64,000 nucleotides of DNA from Geoglobus acetivorans. GTDB taxonomy: Archaea; Halobacteriota; Archaeoglobi; Archaeoglobales; Archaeoglobaceae. A program made the translations under genes and the position numbers. Below, in pieces: positions 33,816 to 41,258 of this stretch; positions within the stretch are counted from its first letter, which is position 1, and every line of letters starts with the position of its first letter. The notes under the pieces were generated by a model. That model saw nothing but the letters and a program-made list of their open reading frames with translations. It was not told the DNA's origin and did no database searches. The stretch lies in NCBI RefSeq assembly GCF_000789255.1, contig NZ_CP009552.1, forward strand, positions 124,001-188,000, read 5' to 3'.

Positions 33816-34020
33816 ACAGATCCTCCCGCATTTCCTCCCACTCCTTGAGCTCCTCCACCTCAATGCTGTCCGCAAACTTCATTATATTCCCCTTCCTCGG
33901 CAGAATTTCAACCCTGTCGTCGAAAACCAGAACTATGACCTCATCCCCGTGCCTCTCCCTCCACTCCTTTGGGATGACAATTCTTCCGTGCCTGTCCAGT
34001 TTTTTCACGTCAATGCCCAT
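33802..34020 (-). CDS. vapB: AbrB-type antitoxin VapB
   Basis: 72 aa. MGIDVKKLDRHGRIVIPKEW is a clear AbrB swapped-hairpin domain; the acidic tail EELKEWEEMREDLYEVR is the toxin-binding part. It overlaps vapC by 14 bases and sits 45 bases downstream of the CARF gene. Confidence 0.92.
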   Translation of the reverse strand: MGIDVKKLDRHGRIVIPKEWRERHGDEVIVLVFDDRVEILPRKGNIMKFADSIEVEELKEWEEMREDLYEVR

Positions 34021-34065
34021 ATTCTCTCTTTGATGGCATTCTAAATAAATTTTGCCACAACATCC

Positions 34066-34536
34066 TCATTTGCTTTGAGCTTCCCCTACAAAGTCCCTCA
34101 GGCTCTGATTTGCCATCGGGATCATCATGTATGGCCTGCTTTCGAGCCTCTTAACTGCAAGATAGAAGACGTGATCCATTTTGTGCTTGACAGCGGGGAT
34201 TAATGCAGCGGCAACCAGAGCCTTCCTTCCCGCCGTAATGTCTATGGCTATGTTGCAACCCTCCTCCTTCAGCCTGCGTATAAGTTCGCTAATCATTCTG
34301 CCAGCACTAACAAAATCCGCTTCGGGAACAAGATGAGTCTGAATCTCTGGAGAGATGCCAAACTCCTCGCTCAGGACTCTCATTCCTTCAGCGGCTTTTC
34401 CAAGCTCGTCTGCAAAAATGTCCTCGGCAAAAATGTGGACGATGTCGGGGAAGTATCTGCCCTCCATGAGCACCGCGTAGTATGTGTTCACCAGAGCCCA
34501 TGTGGAGCGGCCGAGCATTGTGATGTAGGCCTTCAT
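34066..34536 (-). CDS. Stand-alone CARF-domain protein
   Basis: 156 aa, single Rossmann-like domain. The first strand is KAYITMLGRSTWALVNTYYA and the ligand-loop segment is IAIDITAGRKALVAAALIPA, matching the D-(I/L)-T-x-G-x-K pattern of CARF domains of Csm6/Card1/ring-nuclease type; FYLAVKRL and MMIPM follow as in those domains. CARF domains bind cyclic oligoadenylates. There is no effector domain, so it could be a sensor subunit or a ring nuclease that degrades the messenger. It abuts the upstream phospholipase-like membrane gene with no gap. No CRISPR genes are in the window. Confidence 0.75.
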   Translation of the reverse strand: MKAYITMLGRSTWALVNTYYAVLMEGRYFPDIVHIFAEDIFADELGKAAEGMRVLSEEFGISPEIQTHLVPEADFVSAGRMISELIRRLKEEGCNIAIDITAGRKALVAAALIPAVKHKMDHVFYLAVKRLESRPYMMIPMANQSLRDFVGEAQSK

Positions 34537-35265
34537 TCATTTCACCTCGAACCATTCATAATTGGTTCTCCACTTTGAATAATTAAAGTCCAGTTTATGG
34601 ATTACATAGCTTAGGATGGCTGAAATAGCTGCAAAATTGATATTAAATGTGGCAAGTATCCATGGAAGAATCACAGCAACGAGATGTATCAACAAAGCTT
34701 GATTGTATTTTTCCTTCAGATTTTCTGGCTTATTGGGGTTTAAAACAAGCTTTATCGCAAGAGACGTAAGAAATGAACAGGCCCTCATTATTTCATCTGG
34801 AGTTCTACCCCTTTTTGTGTTGTAAACTATACTCTTAAACTCGTGGGGGTAGCAGATTATGTTTTTAGCCTCCTCAACGGCTCTGAAATCAATTGGTATG
34901 CTTTTGAGAACTTCCTCTCTTTCTTCATGAGCTTTGTCAGAACGGTATTTGAATATCCATATGCTCTCGGTTGGATCAACAGAATAGTCCTGTAAATAGT
35001 GTAAAGCTCTCCCCAAAGGTTCAGCAATTGACATTCCTGAAATAAGATTCTTTCTTGCCTGCTTGAGATAATTAAAAGCGGTTTCAATAGCCATAGCCTC
35101 ATGGTGTGGTACTCTTCGCCTATAAATTCTCTTTCTTCCGTAATATAAGTAATAATCAGGCTCTCTGTCTGGAAGAACGCTCATTTCAGCTATTTCCATT
35201 GGTTCAGGAAGCTCATAAAACCTGCAAATCTCCAAAGTGATTCTTCTGTGGTCAGCCCACTTCAT
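34537..35265 (-). CDS. Zinc-dependent phospholipase C-like protein with C-terminal membrane segment
   Basis: 242 aa. MKWADHRRITLEI at the N-terminus, RVPHHEAMAIETAF (about 50-63) and LGRALHYLQDYSVDP (about 85-99) resemble the Trp/His and HxxxD zinc ligands of the PLC/S1-P1 nuclease fold, though an HD-type hydrolase is an alternative. Residues 190-225 form one or two membrane helices (LLIHLVAVILPWILATF). It is between an Hjc-like nuclease gene (1-base gap) and the CARF gene (abutting), so all three should be made together. The function as a membrane-associated effector is inference. Confidence 0.65.
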   Translation of the reverse strand: MKWADHRRITLEICRFYELPEPMEIAEMSVLPDREPDYYLYYGRKRIYRRRVPHHEAMAIETAFNYLKQARKNLISGMSIAEPLGRALHYLQDYSVDPTESIWIFKYRSDKAHEEREEVLKSIPIDFRAVEEAKNIICYPHEFKSIVYNTKRGRTPDEIMRACSFLTSLAIKLVLNPNKPENLKEKYNQALLIHLVAVILPWILATFNINFAAISAILSYVIHKLDFNYSKWRTNYEWFEVK

Positions 35266-35266
35266 T

Positions 35267-35590
35267 TCAGAGCCTCTTTACTCTAACTCCGTGCTTTTTG
35301 GCAGCTTTCTTTGCATTAGAACTAAGCTTCGTCTTTCCAGTTAGGATTAGTGTTGGTTTTGCCTTAATTCTTCTGGCCTTTCTCGCAATTTTCGCGACTT
35401 CAGAGCTGGAGACAGTCCTCCCTTTTGCACTGTGCTTGACCTCACCAGCAATCTTTTCTCTTTTTCTTTTTGCTATCAAGTCTATCTCTCCTTCTGGGGT
35501 TCTCTTTCTGTACTGCACTTTGTAACCTGCCTTCTCGTACCTTTTCCCAATTCTGTTCTCAACAACTTTCCCTTTTCTGCATTTTGGCAT
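35267..35590 (-). CDS. Hjc-like / restriction-endonuclease-like PD-(D/E)XK nuclease
   Basis: 107 aa, very basic. The nuclease core is complete: a helix with KGKVVENRIGKRYEKAGY (Glu), then GEIDLIAKRK (Asp) and IAGEVKHSAK (E-x-K). The domain is of the Holliday junction resolvase/Mrr-like type and would cut branched or modified DNA. ATG 35590 is about 26 bases from the TATA part of promoter copy B, so the mRNA is leaderless. First gene of the nuclease - PLC-like - CARF - vapBC - PIN - HAD series. Confidence 0.85.
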   Translation of the reverse strand: MPKCRKGKVVENRIGKRYEKAGYKVQYRKRTPEGEIDLIAKRKREKIAGEVKHSAKGRTVSSSEVAKIARKARRIKAKPTLILTGKTKLSSNAKKAAKKHGVRVKRL

Positions 35591-35610
35591 CAATAATTAA
35601 TAGTAATGCT

Positions 35611-35632
35611 AATACTTAAACTTTTTGTTCAA
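35611..35632 (-). promoter_or_regulatory. Repeated promoter element, copy B
   Basis: Minus-strand TTGAAC-AAAAAG-TTTAAGTATT, centre of the TATA part about 26 bases from the ATG at 35590. It overlaps the last four codons and stop of the broken vapC gene. Drives the Hjc-like/PLC-like/CARF series. Confidence 0.7.
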
Positions 35633-36013
35633 CTTTTATCACTTCTACTCCCAGACTTTCAGCATCTTTCTTCAGCTTTTTATCGTAAGTGGCGAGCTTT
35701 CCGTATTTCTCTGCCACAGGGAGAATCACCATGTCGTTGAACCTTGCTGGGCTCTTCGTCAGCTCAAGGGCCCTCTTTGTAAAGCTGCCATTATCTCCAA
35801 CAATTCTGCTCCTCTGGCTGTCGATAATGCTCTTCACAACCTTCTCAATTTCTTCTCCGCTATACTCTTCTTCCCTGAAAAACCAGTACAGCTCATAGAT
35901 AACGATACTGGGAATGATCTACCTATCCAGCGAAGCAAGGAAGTCCCTTGCCTGCCGGTGAAATTCTGAATCCTGCAGAATAGCGTAGATGAACACGTTT
36001 GTGTCTATCACCA
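35616..36013 (-). pseudogene. vapC: VapC toxin gene interrupted by an in-frame TAG
   Basis: The frame begins at ATG 36013 with MVIDTNVFIYAILQDSEFH and RQARDFLASLDR, hits TAG, and continues in the same frame IIPSIVIYELYWFFREEEYS (PIN Glu), RFNDMVILPVAEKYG (PIN Asp) and LATYDKKLKKDAESLGVEV to TAA 35616. All PIN residues are intact apart from the single nonsense codon at about codon 32. The span of 398 bases contains no other lesion that I see except the need for a one- to two-base check of length near 35838, so translation of the C-terminal part from ATG 35837 is conceivable but would lack the first Asp. Confidence 0.8.
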
Positions 36014-36036
36014 TACTGTCACCTTAATGTAACTCC

Positions 36037-36258
36037 TCATTCCACTCTCATACCCTTCCTGATGCTCTCCTCAATTTTCTCCACTGTAAGATCTTTTCCA
36101 CCCTTTAGAACCGGAAGCTCAAGCTTCTCCTTCCTTAATACGATTTTGCTGCCCTCAATGTTGAAGACGAGGATATCCCCGACATTTATACCAAGTTGTT
36201 CTCTAATTTCCTTAGGGATAGTAATCTGATAATTCCTAGTAACCTTTGTTGCAGGCAT
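36037..36258 (-). CDS. vapB: AbrB-type antitoxin VapB
   Basis: 73 aa. MPATKVTRNYQITIPKEIRE and QLGINVGDILVF make the AbrB domain; the tail EKIEESIRKGMRVE is the toxin-binding helix. Its cognate toxin just downstream is interrupted by a stop codon, so this antitoxin may now be an orphan. A CTTAAGCAT element lies about 25 bases upstream of the ATG. Confidence 0.92.
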   Translation of the reverse strand: MPATKVTRNYQITIPKEIREQLGINVGDILVFNIEGSKIVLRKEKLELPVLKGGKDLTVEKIEESIRKGMRVE

Positions 36259-36364
36259 AGTAGAATGTTTATGATTACTATGCTTAAGCTTTACGCATTA
36301 GTTGGTTGTTCGATCTTTTTATCTTTTTACAAGTACTTTTAAGTGGAACAGTGCAAAAATTAAA

Positions 36365-36805
36365 ATGGTGTCTCAAATGCCGGAAATAGATGCGGACCTC
36401 GTTAGCAGGAGACTCGCGGAGATAAAATTGCTTGCTGAGGAGCTGAAGGAAATACTTGACATGGGATTGGAAAAGTTTCTCTCTGATTCATATGTAAGAG
36501 ATGCAGCAAAATACAGGCTCCTTGTGGCAATCGAAGCTGCGATAGCCATCTGCAATCACATTGCTGTAAGGGCTGCTAAAGAAGTTCCGGGAAGTTACTC
36601 TGACTGCTTTATTATTCTCGGAAAAAGTGGAGTGATATCCGAAGAGCTGGCGAAAAAGCTGGCAGAGATGGCAAAGTTCAGGAACATGCTTGTCCATGTT
36701 TACTGGAAGATTGACGACCGAAAGGTCTACGATATAATCGGAAAGGATTTATCTGATCTGGACAGATTCATTGATGAGGTGAGGGCGTATCTTGGACATG
36801 GATGA
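36365..36805 (+). CDS. hepT: HepT-like HEPN toxin
   Basis: 146 aa, all-alpha. The HEPN catalytic box is FRNMLVHVYWKID (R-N-x3-H-x-Y), and the N-terminal helices (RLLVAIEAAIAICNHI) match DUF86 proteins of the larger HepT type. Start ATG 36365 is about 27 bases from TTTTAAGTG. Here the toxin precedes the antitoxin, the reverse of the pair at 28788-29427. Confidence 0.9.
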   Translation: MVSQMPEIDADLVSRRLAEIKLLAEELKEILDMGLEKFLSDSYVRDAAKYRLLVAIEAAIAICNHIAVRAAKEVPGSYSDCFIILGKSGVISEELAKKLAEMAKFRNMLVHVYWKIDDRKVYDIIGKDLSDLDRFIDEVRAYLGHG

Positions 36806-37178
36806 TGTGAAAAACAGAATCAGAAATATCCTGAAAGACAGAGAGGAAGTTGTATTTGCATATCTGCATGGAAGTTTTGGCAAAGATCACTTCAGAGACA
36901 TTGACGTCGCGGTCTTCGTGGATGAGGGTAGGGTGAAGGATTTTCTCGAGTATGAGATTGGGCTCTCACTCGAAATTGAGGAATCAATAAAGTATCCTGT
37001 GGATGTCAGAGTTCTGAACTCTGCCCCTCTCAGCTTCAAGTACCGGGCGATCAAGGGGGAGCTTCTGCTCAGCAGAGATGATGAGCTGAGATTCAGGTTT
37101 ATGGAGGAAGTAATACGAGAATATCTGGACTTCAAGCCGGTCGAAGAGAGGATGATCAGAGAGATACTGAGTATGTGA
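36798..37178 (+). CDS. mntA: MntA-like nucleotidyltransferase antitoxin
   Basis: 126 aa. AYLHGSFGKDHFRDIDVAVF is the GS-x-D-x-D nucleotidyltransferase motif and YPVDVRVLNS supplies the third acidic residue. It overlaps hepT by 8 bases. Expected to AMPylate and silence the HEPN partner. Confidence 0.9.
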   Translation: MDDVKNRIRNILKDREEVVFAYLHGSFGKDHFRDIDVAVFVDEGRVKDFLEYEIGLSLEIEESIKYPVDVRVLNSAPLSFKYRAIKGELLLSRDDELRFRFMEEVIREYLDFKPVEERMIREILSM

Positions 37179-37179
37179 C

Positions 37180-37361
37180 TCAACTCAAACCAATTGCCTC
37201 TTTCAGCCTCTCTTTGAAGTTCGTGCTCAGCTCTCCGTTTTCGAATGGGTTTTCAAGCGATATAGTTCGGACACGCAAATCAATCTCCTCCCGCTAAATT
37301 CAAACACCCTTTCATGGGTAAACTCCCTAAGAGAAATTCTGATAGTGGGTTTCAAATCCAT
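37180..37361 (-). pseudogene. Small frameshifted reading frame
   Basis: From ATG 37361 the frame reads MDLKPTIRISLREFTHERVF and EFSG and then drifts; a second frame from about 37280 reads EEIDLRVRTISLENPFENGE and LSTNFKERLKEAIGLS to TGA 37180. The span of 182 bases is not a multiple of three, fitting one shift near 37285. Not recognised; about 60 aa if repaired. It is between the mntA gene and the RNase J-like gene. Confidence 0.35.
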
Positions 37362-37363
37362 AT

Positions 37364-38902
37364 TTATACCTCCACATTATCTTCGTTCTTAAACACTTTA
37401 ACATTATAAAAATTCTCCACAAACCACTCAGGGTTCGTAGTATGCACCGGAATGATCACATCCGGATCAACCTGCTCGATGATCCACCTCAAGTCGTCCT
37501 TCGACGCATGCCCTGAGGCATGGTAGCCCCTGACGAACTCAGGGGCAAGTTTCCCGTCTTTCAGCACCATCTTGAAGCCGTAAACCCGCAGATTGAACTC
37601 TCTCAGCCAGTTGTACAGCCTGAGAAAGTCAAACTCCTGCTCCTCGCTGAATGCCTCACTTGAAGAATATATGTACGTCCCGCCATCCGGCTTTATGTCG
37701 AGCAGGTGCTTCATGTCGTAGAATGAAAAGCAGAGTATGTAGTTCTCAGGATTTCTTGAAATATCCGCGGGATCAACGTACTTATCTCCCCACCTTTCCC
37801 TGACAACAAGCTCCTCCCACTTGTCCTTCTTCTGCTTCAGCTCATGGTAAATTCTTACATCCTCCATCCTGCAGATCCCATCAGCGCATTCCATCGCATG
37901 GAGCATGTAGGCGTCCTTGGCTGTTACAACAAGCTCCCTCGAGGTTCTCCTCGCAATCTCCATGAAGGTCTCAAGCCTCTCAAAATTTCTTGGTGAGAAG
38001 TCTGCAATGACAACTCCCTTCGACTCTTCAACAGCCTTCAGGCAGTTCTCAAAGACGATCTCTTCAGACTCATTAACATCCTCATCCCTGCCTGTCCTCG
38101 TTCCTTCAATGATCAGAACTGATGCATCCTTCGCCCCTCTAACAAACTCCCTCGATTTATCCGCATATTTGCCATGCATTCTGATGTCGCCGGTGTAAGC
38201 TATGGCTGAATCGCCCCACAGTATGTATGCCGTAGCCCCGTAAATTGAGTGGTCTACTTCGTAAGCATCAATGTCAAAGGAAAGGCCGTGATCATGTACA
38301 TGGCAGAGGTTTCCTGGATTGAGCTTCTTTGCATTCCTGCCTTCCTGCCCGGGTCTGTAGCACATAAACTCAGCAAGCTCGTCAGGTATTCTGTCAGTGC
38401 ATATGAGGTCCCTGCCCTTATAGGGCTTTGACCTGTCTGTAATGAGTATTCTTCTATCATCTTCCATGTGTTCTCTGACATTGAAATACGCAACCTCAGA
38501 GCCTATCCCGGAAGACGAAACATCTCTCATGGCCTTCAGCATTGCCATGCTCATTGGGGAAGCCATGATTGGAATGCTTTCATCGAGCAGAGCTATGTTA
38601 CCGCAGTGATCAACATGGGCGTGGCTCAAAAGAACCGCCTCGACACTGAGCTTGGGATAATCCGACATATTGACATCTGAAGGTATCAAATCTGAACGGT
38701 AGATGTTAAGCCTGGGTATCAGATTGAGGTAAAGGAGATCGTGAATGCCTCTCACACTTCTCTCGTTCAGAAATTCAGCAAAGTATTTCCCGTATTTCGC
38801 AAAGTTCATGCCGAAGTCCAGGAAAACTCCCTTGCCGTTTTCTTCAACGTAGATCTTGTTTCCGCCGATTGTTTCAGCACCATCGTAAACAGTTATTCTC
38901 AT
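37364..38902 (-). CDS. RNase J-like metallo-beta-lactamase-fold protein
   Basis: 512 aa. The MBL motif HAHVDHCGN (about 94-102) and later GDIRMHG, then a beta-CASP-like region with ADFSPRNFERLETFMEIARR and the C-terminal GYHASGHASKDDLRWII, followed by IIPVHTTNPEWF. These are the motifs of beta-CASP nucleases (RNase J, aCPSF), although the insertion before the His motif (residues 36-80) is unusual. It probably processes RNA or DNA ends. It overlaps the rmuC gene by 4 bases, sharing its promoter. Confidence 0.88.
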   Translation of the reverse strand: MRITVYDGAETIGGNKIYVEENGKGVFLDFGMNFAKYGKYFAEFLNERSVRGIHDLLYLNLIPRLNIYRSDLIPSDVNMSDYPKLSVEAVLLSHAHVDHCGNIALLDESIPIMASPMSMAMLKAMRDVSSSGIGSEVAYFNVREHMEDDRRILITDRSKPYKGRDLICTDRIPDELAEFMCYRPGQEGRNAKKLNPGNLCHVHDHGLSFDIDAYEVDHSIYGATAYILWGDSAIAYTGDIRMHGKYADKSREFVRGAKDASVLIIEGTRTGRDEDVNESEEIVFENCLKAVEESKGVVIADFSPRNFERLETFMEIARRTSRELVVTAKDAYMLHAMECADGICRMEDVRIYHELKQKKDKWEELVVRERWGDKYVDPADISRNPENYILCFSFYDMKHLLDIKPDGGTYIYSSSEAFSEEQEFDFLRLYNWLREFNLRVYGFKMVLKDGKLAPEFVRGYHASGHASKDDLRWIIEQVDPDVIIPVHTTNPEWFVENFYNVKVFKNEDNVEV

Positions 38903-39924
38903 TCTTCTACCTCCTCGAACGTGCAGACCGAGGAGTAAAAGCTCTTGAGGTTGCTGAAGGATGTTCTCACGTCTGATGCTTTCTTGGATGCGTTGCCAAC
39001 GTGTCTGAAAAGGATTTCCAGGTTTTCCTCAAGATTTTCGATGTAGTGCCCCATCTCGCTCAGCTTCCTCTGTATCTCCTCAGTCCTCTTTGAAATCTCC
39101 TGAGCCTGAATCCTTGCAGAGACCAGGCTGAGGTACGCGGGGAGCGTGGATGGAGAGGTCAGAATTACTCCCGATTTTGCAGCCTCCACCGCAACATCCG
39201 GCTCTTCAGAAACTAAGTGATAGAAAATCGTGTCTGAAGGAACAAACATGAGCGCAAAGTCCAGGGTGTTTCCCTTTCCAACGTACTTGCTCCGTATGCT
39301 GTCAACATGCCTTTTCACGTCTTTTACGAATTCCTTCCAGTACTTCTCCTTCTCAGCCTCACTCTCCGCCTCGCTGTACTTCCTGAAGTTCTCAAGGGGA
39401 AATTTTGAATCTATGCAGAGATATCTGCCGTCCTCGACTGCAATACACGCATCAGGTATTCCATGACCTATATTCTTCTGAAAATTCAGTCTGTTCTGGG
39501 GGAAGATGTCCTTCAGCAGGCTTTCAAGCTGAAGCTCGCCGAATTTTGCCCTCGAATGCTTTACCTGAAACATTGTTTTCAGGTCAGAGGTTATTGCCTT
39601 GAGATCCGCAGAAGCTTCACTCAGCTTTCCGAGATCCTCTTGGATTCCCAGCTCTTTGAGCGAGGTGGCGAAGGCACCCTTTATCACCTCGGAATTCTTT
39701 GTTATGGCCGATGCGAAGAGACTTTCGAGGACTCCTGCCGAGCTCTGAAATGTTTTTGCAACAGCACCCTCGACCCACTCTGGCAGACTTCTGTTCATGT
39801 CCTCGAATTTTCTGCCAATCTCCTCGATCCTGCTCTCGGCACTTCTCTGTCTCAGTATCACGTAAACCAGAACGGCAAGAACAGTGATCAGCAGCGCCAC
39901 GTCATAAAATTCTGTCACCTGCAT
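38899..39924 (-). CDS. rmuC: RmuC-family DNA recombination protein
   Basis: 341 aa. One N-terminal membrane anchor (about 8-24), a coiled-coil region (30-130) and the RmuC nuclease core: AKFGELQLESLLKDIFP, IPDACIAVEDGRYLCIDSKF and LDFALMFVPSDTIFYHLV. RmuC limits inversions and acts against aberrant DNA in bacteria. GGTGGTG precedes the ATG by 3 bases. The promoter is copy C of the repeated element. Forms an operon with the RNase J-like gene. Confidence 0.92.
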   Translation of the reverse strand: MQVTEFYDVALLITVLAVLVYVILRQRSAESRIEEIGRKFEDMNRSLPEWVEGAVAKTFQSSAGVLESLFASAITKNSEVIKGAFATSLKELGIQEDLGKLSEASADLKAITSDLKTMFQVKHSRAKFGELQLESLLKDIFPQNRLNFQKNIGHGIPDACIAVEDGRYLCIDSKFPLENFRKYSEAESEAEKEKYWKEFVKDVKRHVDSIRSKYVGKGNTLDFALMFVPSDTIFYHLVSEEPDVAVEAAKSGVILTSPSTLPAYLSLVSARIQAQEISKRTEEIQRKLSEMGHYIENLEENLEILFRHVGNASKKASDVRTSFSNLKSFYSSVCTFEEVEE

Positions 39925-39952
39925 TACACCACCTGAAGTTGATTGGTCTGAT

Positions 39953-39974
39953 ATTACTTAAATCTTTTGTTCAA
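39953..39974 (-). promoter_or_regulatory. Repeated promoter element, copy C
   Basis: Minus-strand TTGAAC-AAAAGA-TTTAAGTAAT, same spacing as the other copies. The expected transcript start is about 7 bases before the rmuC ATG, leaving room for the GGTGG ribosome site. Confidence 0.68.
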
Positions 39975-40083
39975 GTTTAAAAATGCTTGGATATAAAACG
40001 CGTTCGATGTATGATGAACGCTGAATGGATTCACAGAGATGCAAATTGGAAAATAAAACCATATCGTTTCAATGCAGAAAACC

Positions 40084-40785
40084 TTATTGCCTGTCCAGAG
40101 CTGCGGTTATCGCCTTTCCAAGCTCTGTCAGTATTATTTTCACATTTCTGCCATGCTTTTCTCTCTTAACAAACCCTGTCCTTTCAAGCTTTGAGAGGTG
40201 GTGGCTAAGCCTGCTCCTTTCACTCTGGAATTCTCTTCTTCCCTTGCCAATTTCCGGATTGAGCTTTATTACCAGCTCATCGAGGGATGATACACCGTCT
40301 CCTATGGCTTTTAAAATCTCCATCTGCTCCCTTCCGGGGAAGCTTACCGGCAGAATGGGCAGCTCCACGATCTCCTCTATCCCTTCTTCCTCGTCGTTTT
40401 CGCCGTACTTCGGAATTGATGAGAACACCCTCGAGTTCGTGATGCTTGCGGCAATGTATGCTGCAATGGCGAACGTTCTGAGAGAGCCGGAGACGTTGAA
40501 CACGACCTCATTGCCGGTCTCCCGTTCTCTCTCGGCTATCTCCACAAGCTCGAGAACGGCGTTCATGATGTTTTTCTTGTCAATCTCCACGATCTCGACG
40601 TCAAATATTGTTTTGAGCTCGTCGGCTATTTCCTTAGCAACTCGTCTGGCCTTCCTCTCACCGCTCGTGTCGGGCTTTCCAACTGCGAGAATGATTCTGG
40701 TGACGGGCAGTTCCCTGAGGGTGCGGATGGATTCGATAATCCTCTCCTTCGTGTGTCCAACGAACGTAATCTGGGTTACAGGCAT
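40084..40785 (-). CDS. CARF-domain winged-helix transcriptional regulator
   Basis: 233 aa. CARF-type Rossmann domain 1-145: QITFVGHTKERIIESIRTLR, VVFNVSGSLRTFAIAAYIAA (ligand loop) and FSSIPKYGENDEEEG. A wHTH follows at 155-233 (RSRLSHHLSKLERTGFVKRE). Paralogous architecture to 17256-17936. The ATG is about 26 bases from the TATA part of promoter copy D. It sits between two other units with the same promoter, so it is the obvious candidate regulator of the element, by inference. Confidence 0.85.
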   Translation of the reverse strand: MPVTQITFVGHTKERIIESIRTLRELPVTRIILAVGKPDTSGERKARRVAKEIADELKTIFDVEIVEIDKKNIMNAVLELVEIAERERETGNEVVFNVSGSLRTFAIAAYIAASITNSRVFSSIPKYGENDEEEGIEEIVELPILPVSFPGREQMEILKAIGDGVSSLDELVIKLNPEIGKGRREFQSERSRLSHHLSKLERTGFVKREKHGRNVKIILTELGKAITAALDRQ

Positions 40786-40804
40786 GTTGATTGATGGAAT
40801 CAGT

Positions 40805-40826
40805 AATACTTAAACTTTGCGTTCAA
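40805..40826 (-). promoter_or_regulatory. Repeated promoter element, copy D
   Basis: Minus-strand TTGAAC-GCAAAG-TTTAAGTATT upstream of the CARF-wHTH gene; the TATA centre is 25-26 bases from its ATG, so transcription is leaderless and the regulator may control itself. Confidence 0.7.
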
Positions 40827-40854
40827 GCTAAATAAAAAATGGAAGAGTTTATTC

Positions 40855-41238
40855 TCACCAGAACTTCCTGTAGGCCTTTTTGAAACAATCACTGTGGTAG
40901 TAGAGGCCCACGTAGTATGCCCAGCTTTCAAACACCGGCTCACCGCACACCGGACAGAGAGCCTTTCCCTCCGGTTCACCCATGTAGCGGACGGGTTTTA
41001 TCAGGTCTTTTTGCCTGAGCTCTTCAACCCTCTCAAGCTTCCTTCTGTCCACCTCTCCCAGAAACACACGATTTTCTCCAGCAACAGCCTCGGCTCTCAC
41101 CACCGTTCCATCACAGACGATCTCCACGTAATCAGCCTTCTCGACGTCATTTCTATTCTTGCGGTAGTACAGATAGTAGGGTAGCTCGACGTCAATAAGC
41201 TTCAGGAAAAGAACGGGAGGAATCCGAATTCTGTCCAC
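40855..41238 (-). CDS. Protein with C-terminal zinc-binding finger
   Basis: 127 aa. The N-terminal 85 residues are beta-rich and unrecognised. The C-terminus has CPVCGEPVFESWAYYVGLYY then HSDCF, a treble-clef/LIM-like finger (CxxC...HxxC). A perfect Shine-Dalgarno GGAGGTGAT (about 41242-41250) is placed 5-8 bases before GTG 41238, so I prefer it to ATG 41244, which overlaps the SD. It is co-transcribed with the Cys-rich gene upstream (20-base gap). Confidence 0.78.
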   Translation of the reverse strand: MDRIRIPPVLFLKLIDVELPYYLYYRKNRNDVEKADYVEIVCDGTVVRAEAVAGENRVFLGEVDRRKLERVEELRQKDLIKPVRYMGEPEGKALCPVCGEPVFESWAYYVGLYYHSDCFKKAYRKFW

Positions 41239-41258
41239 AAACATCACCTCCTCAAAAA

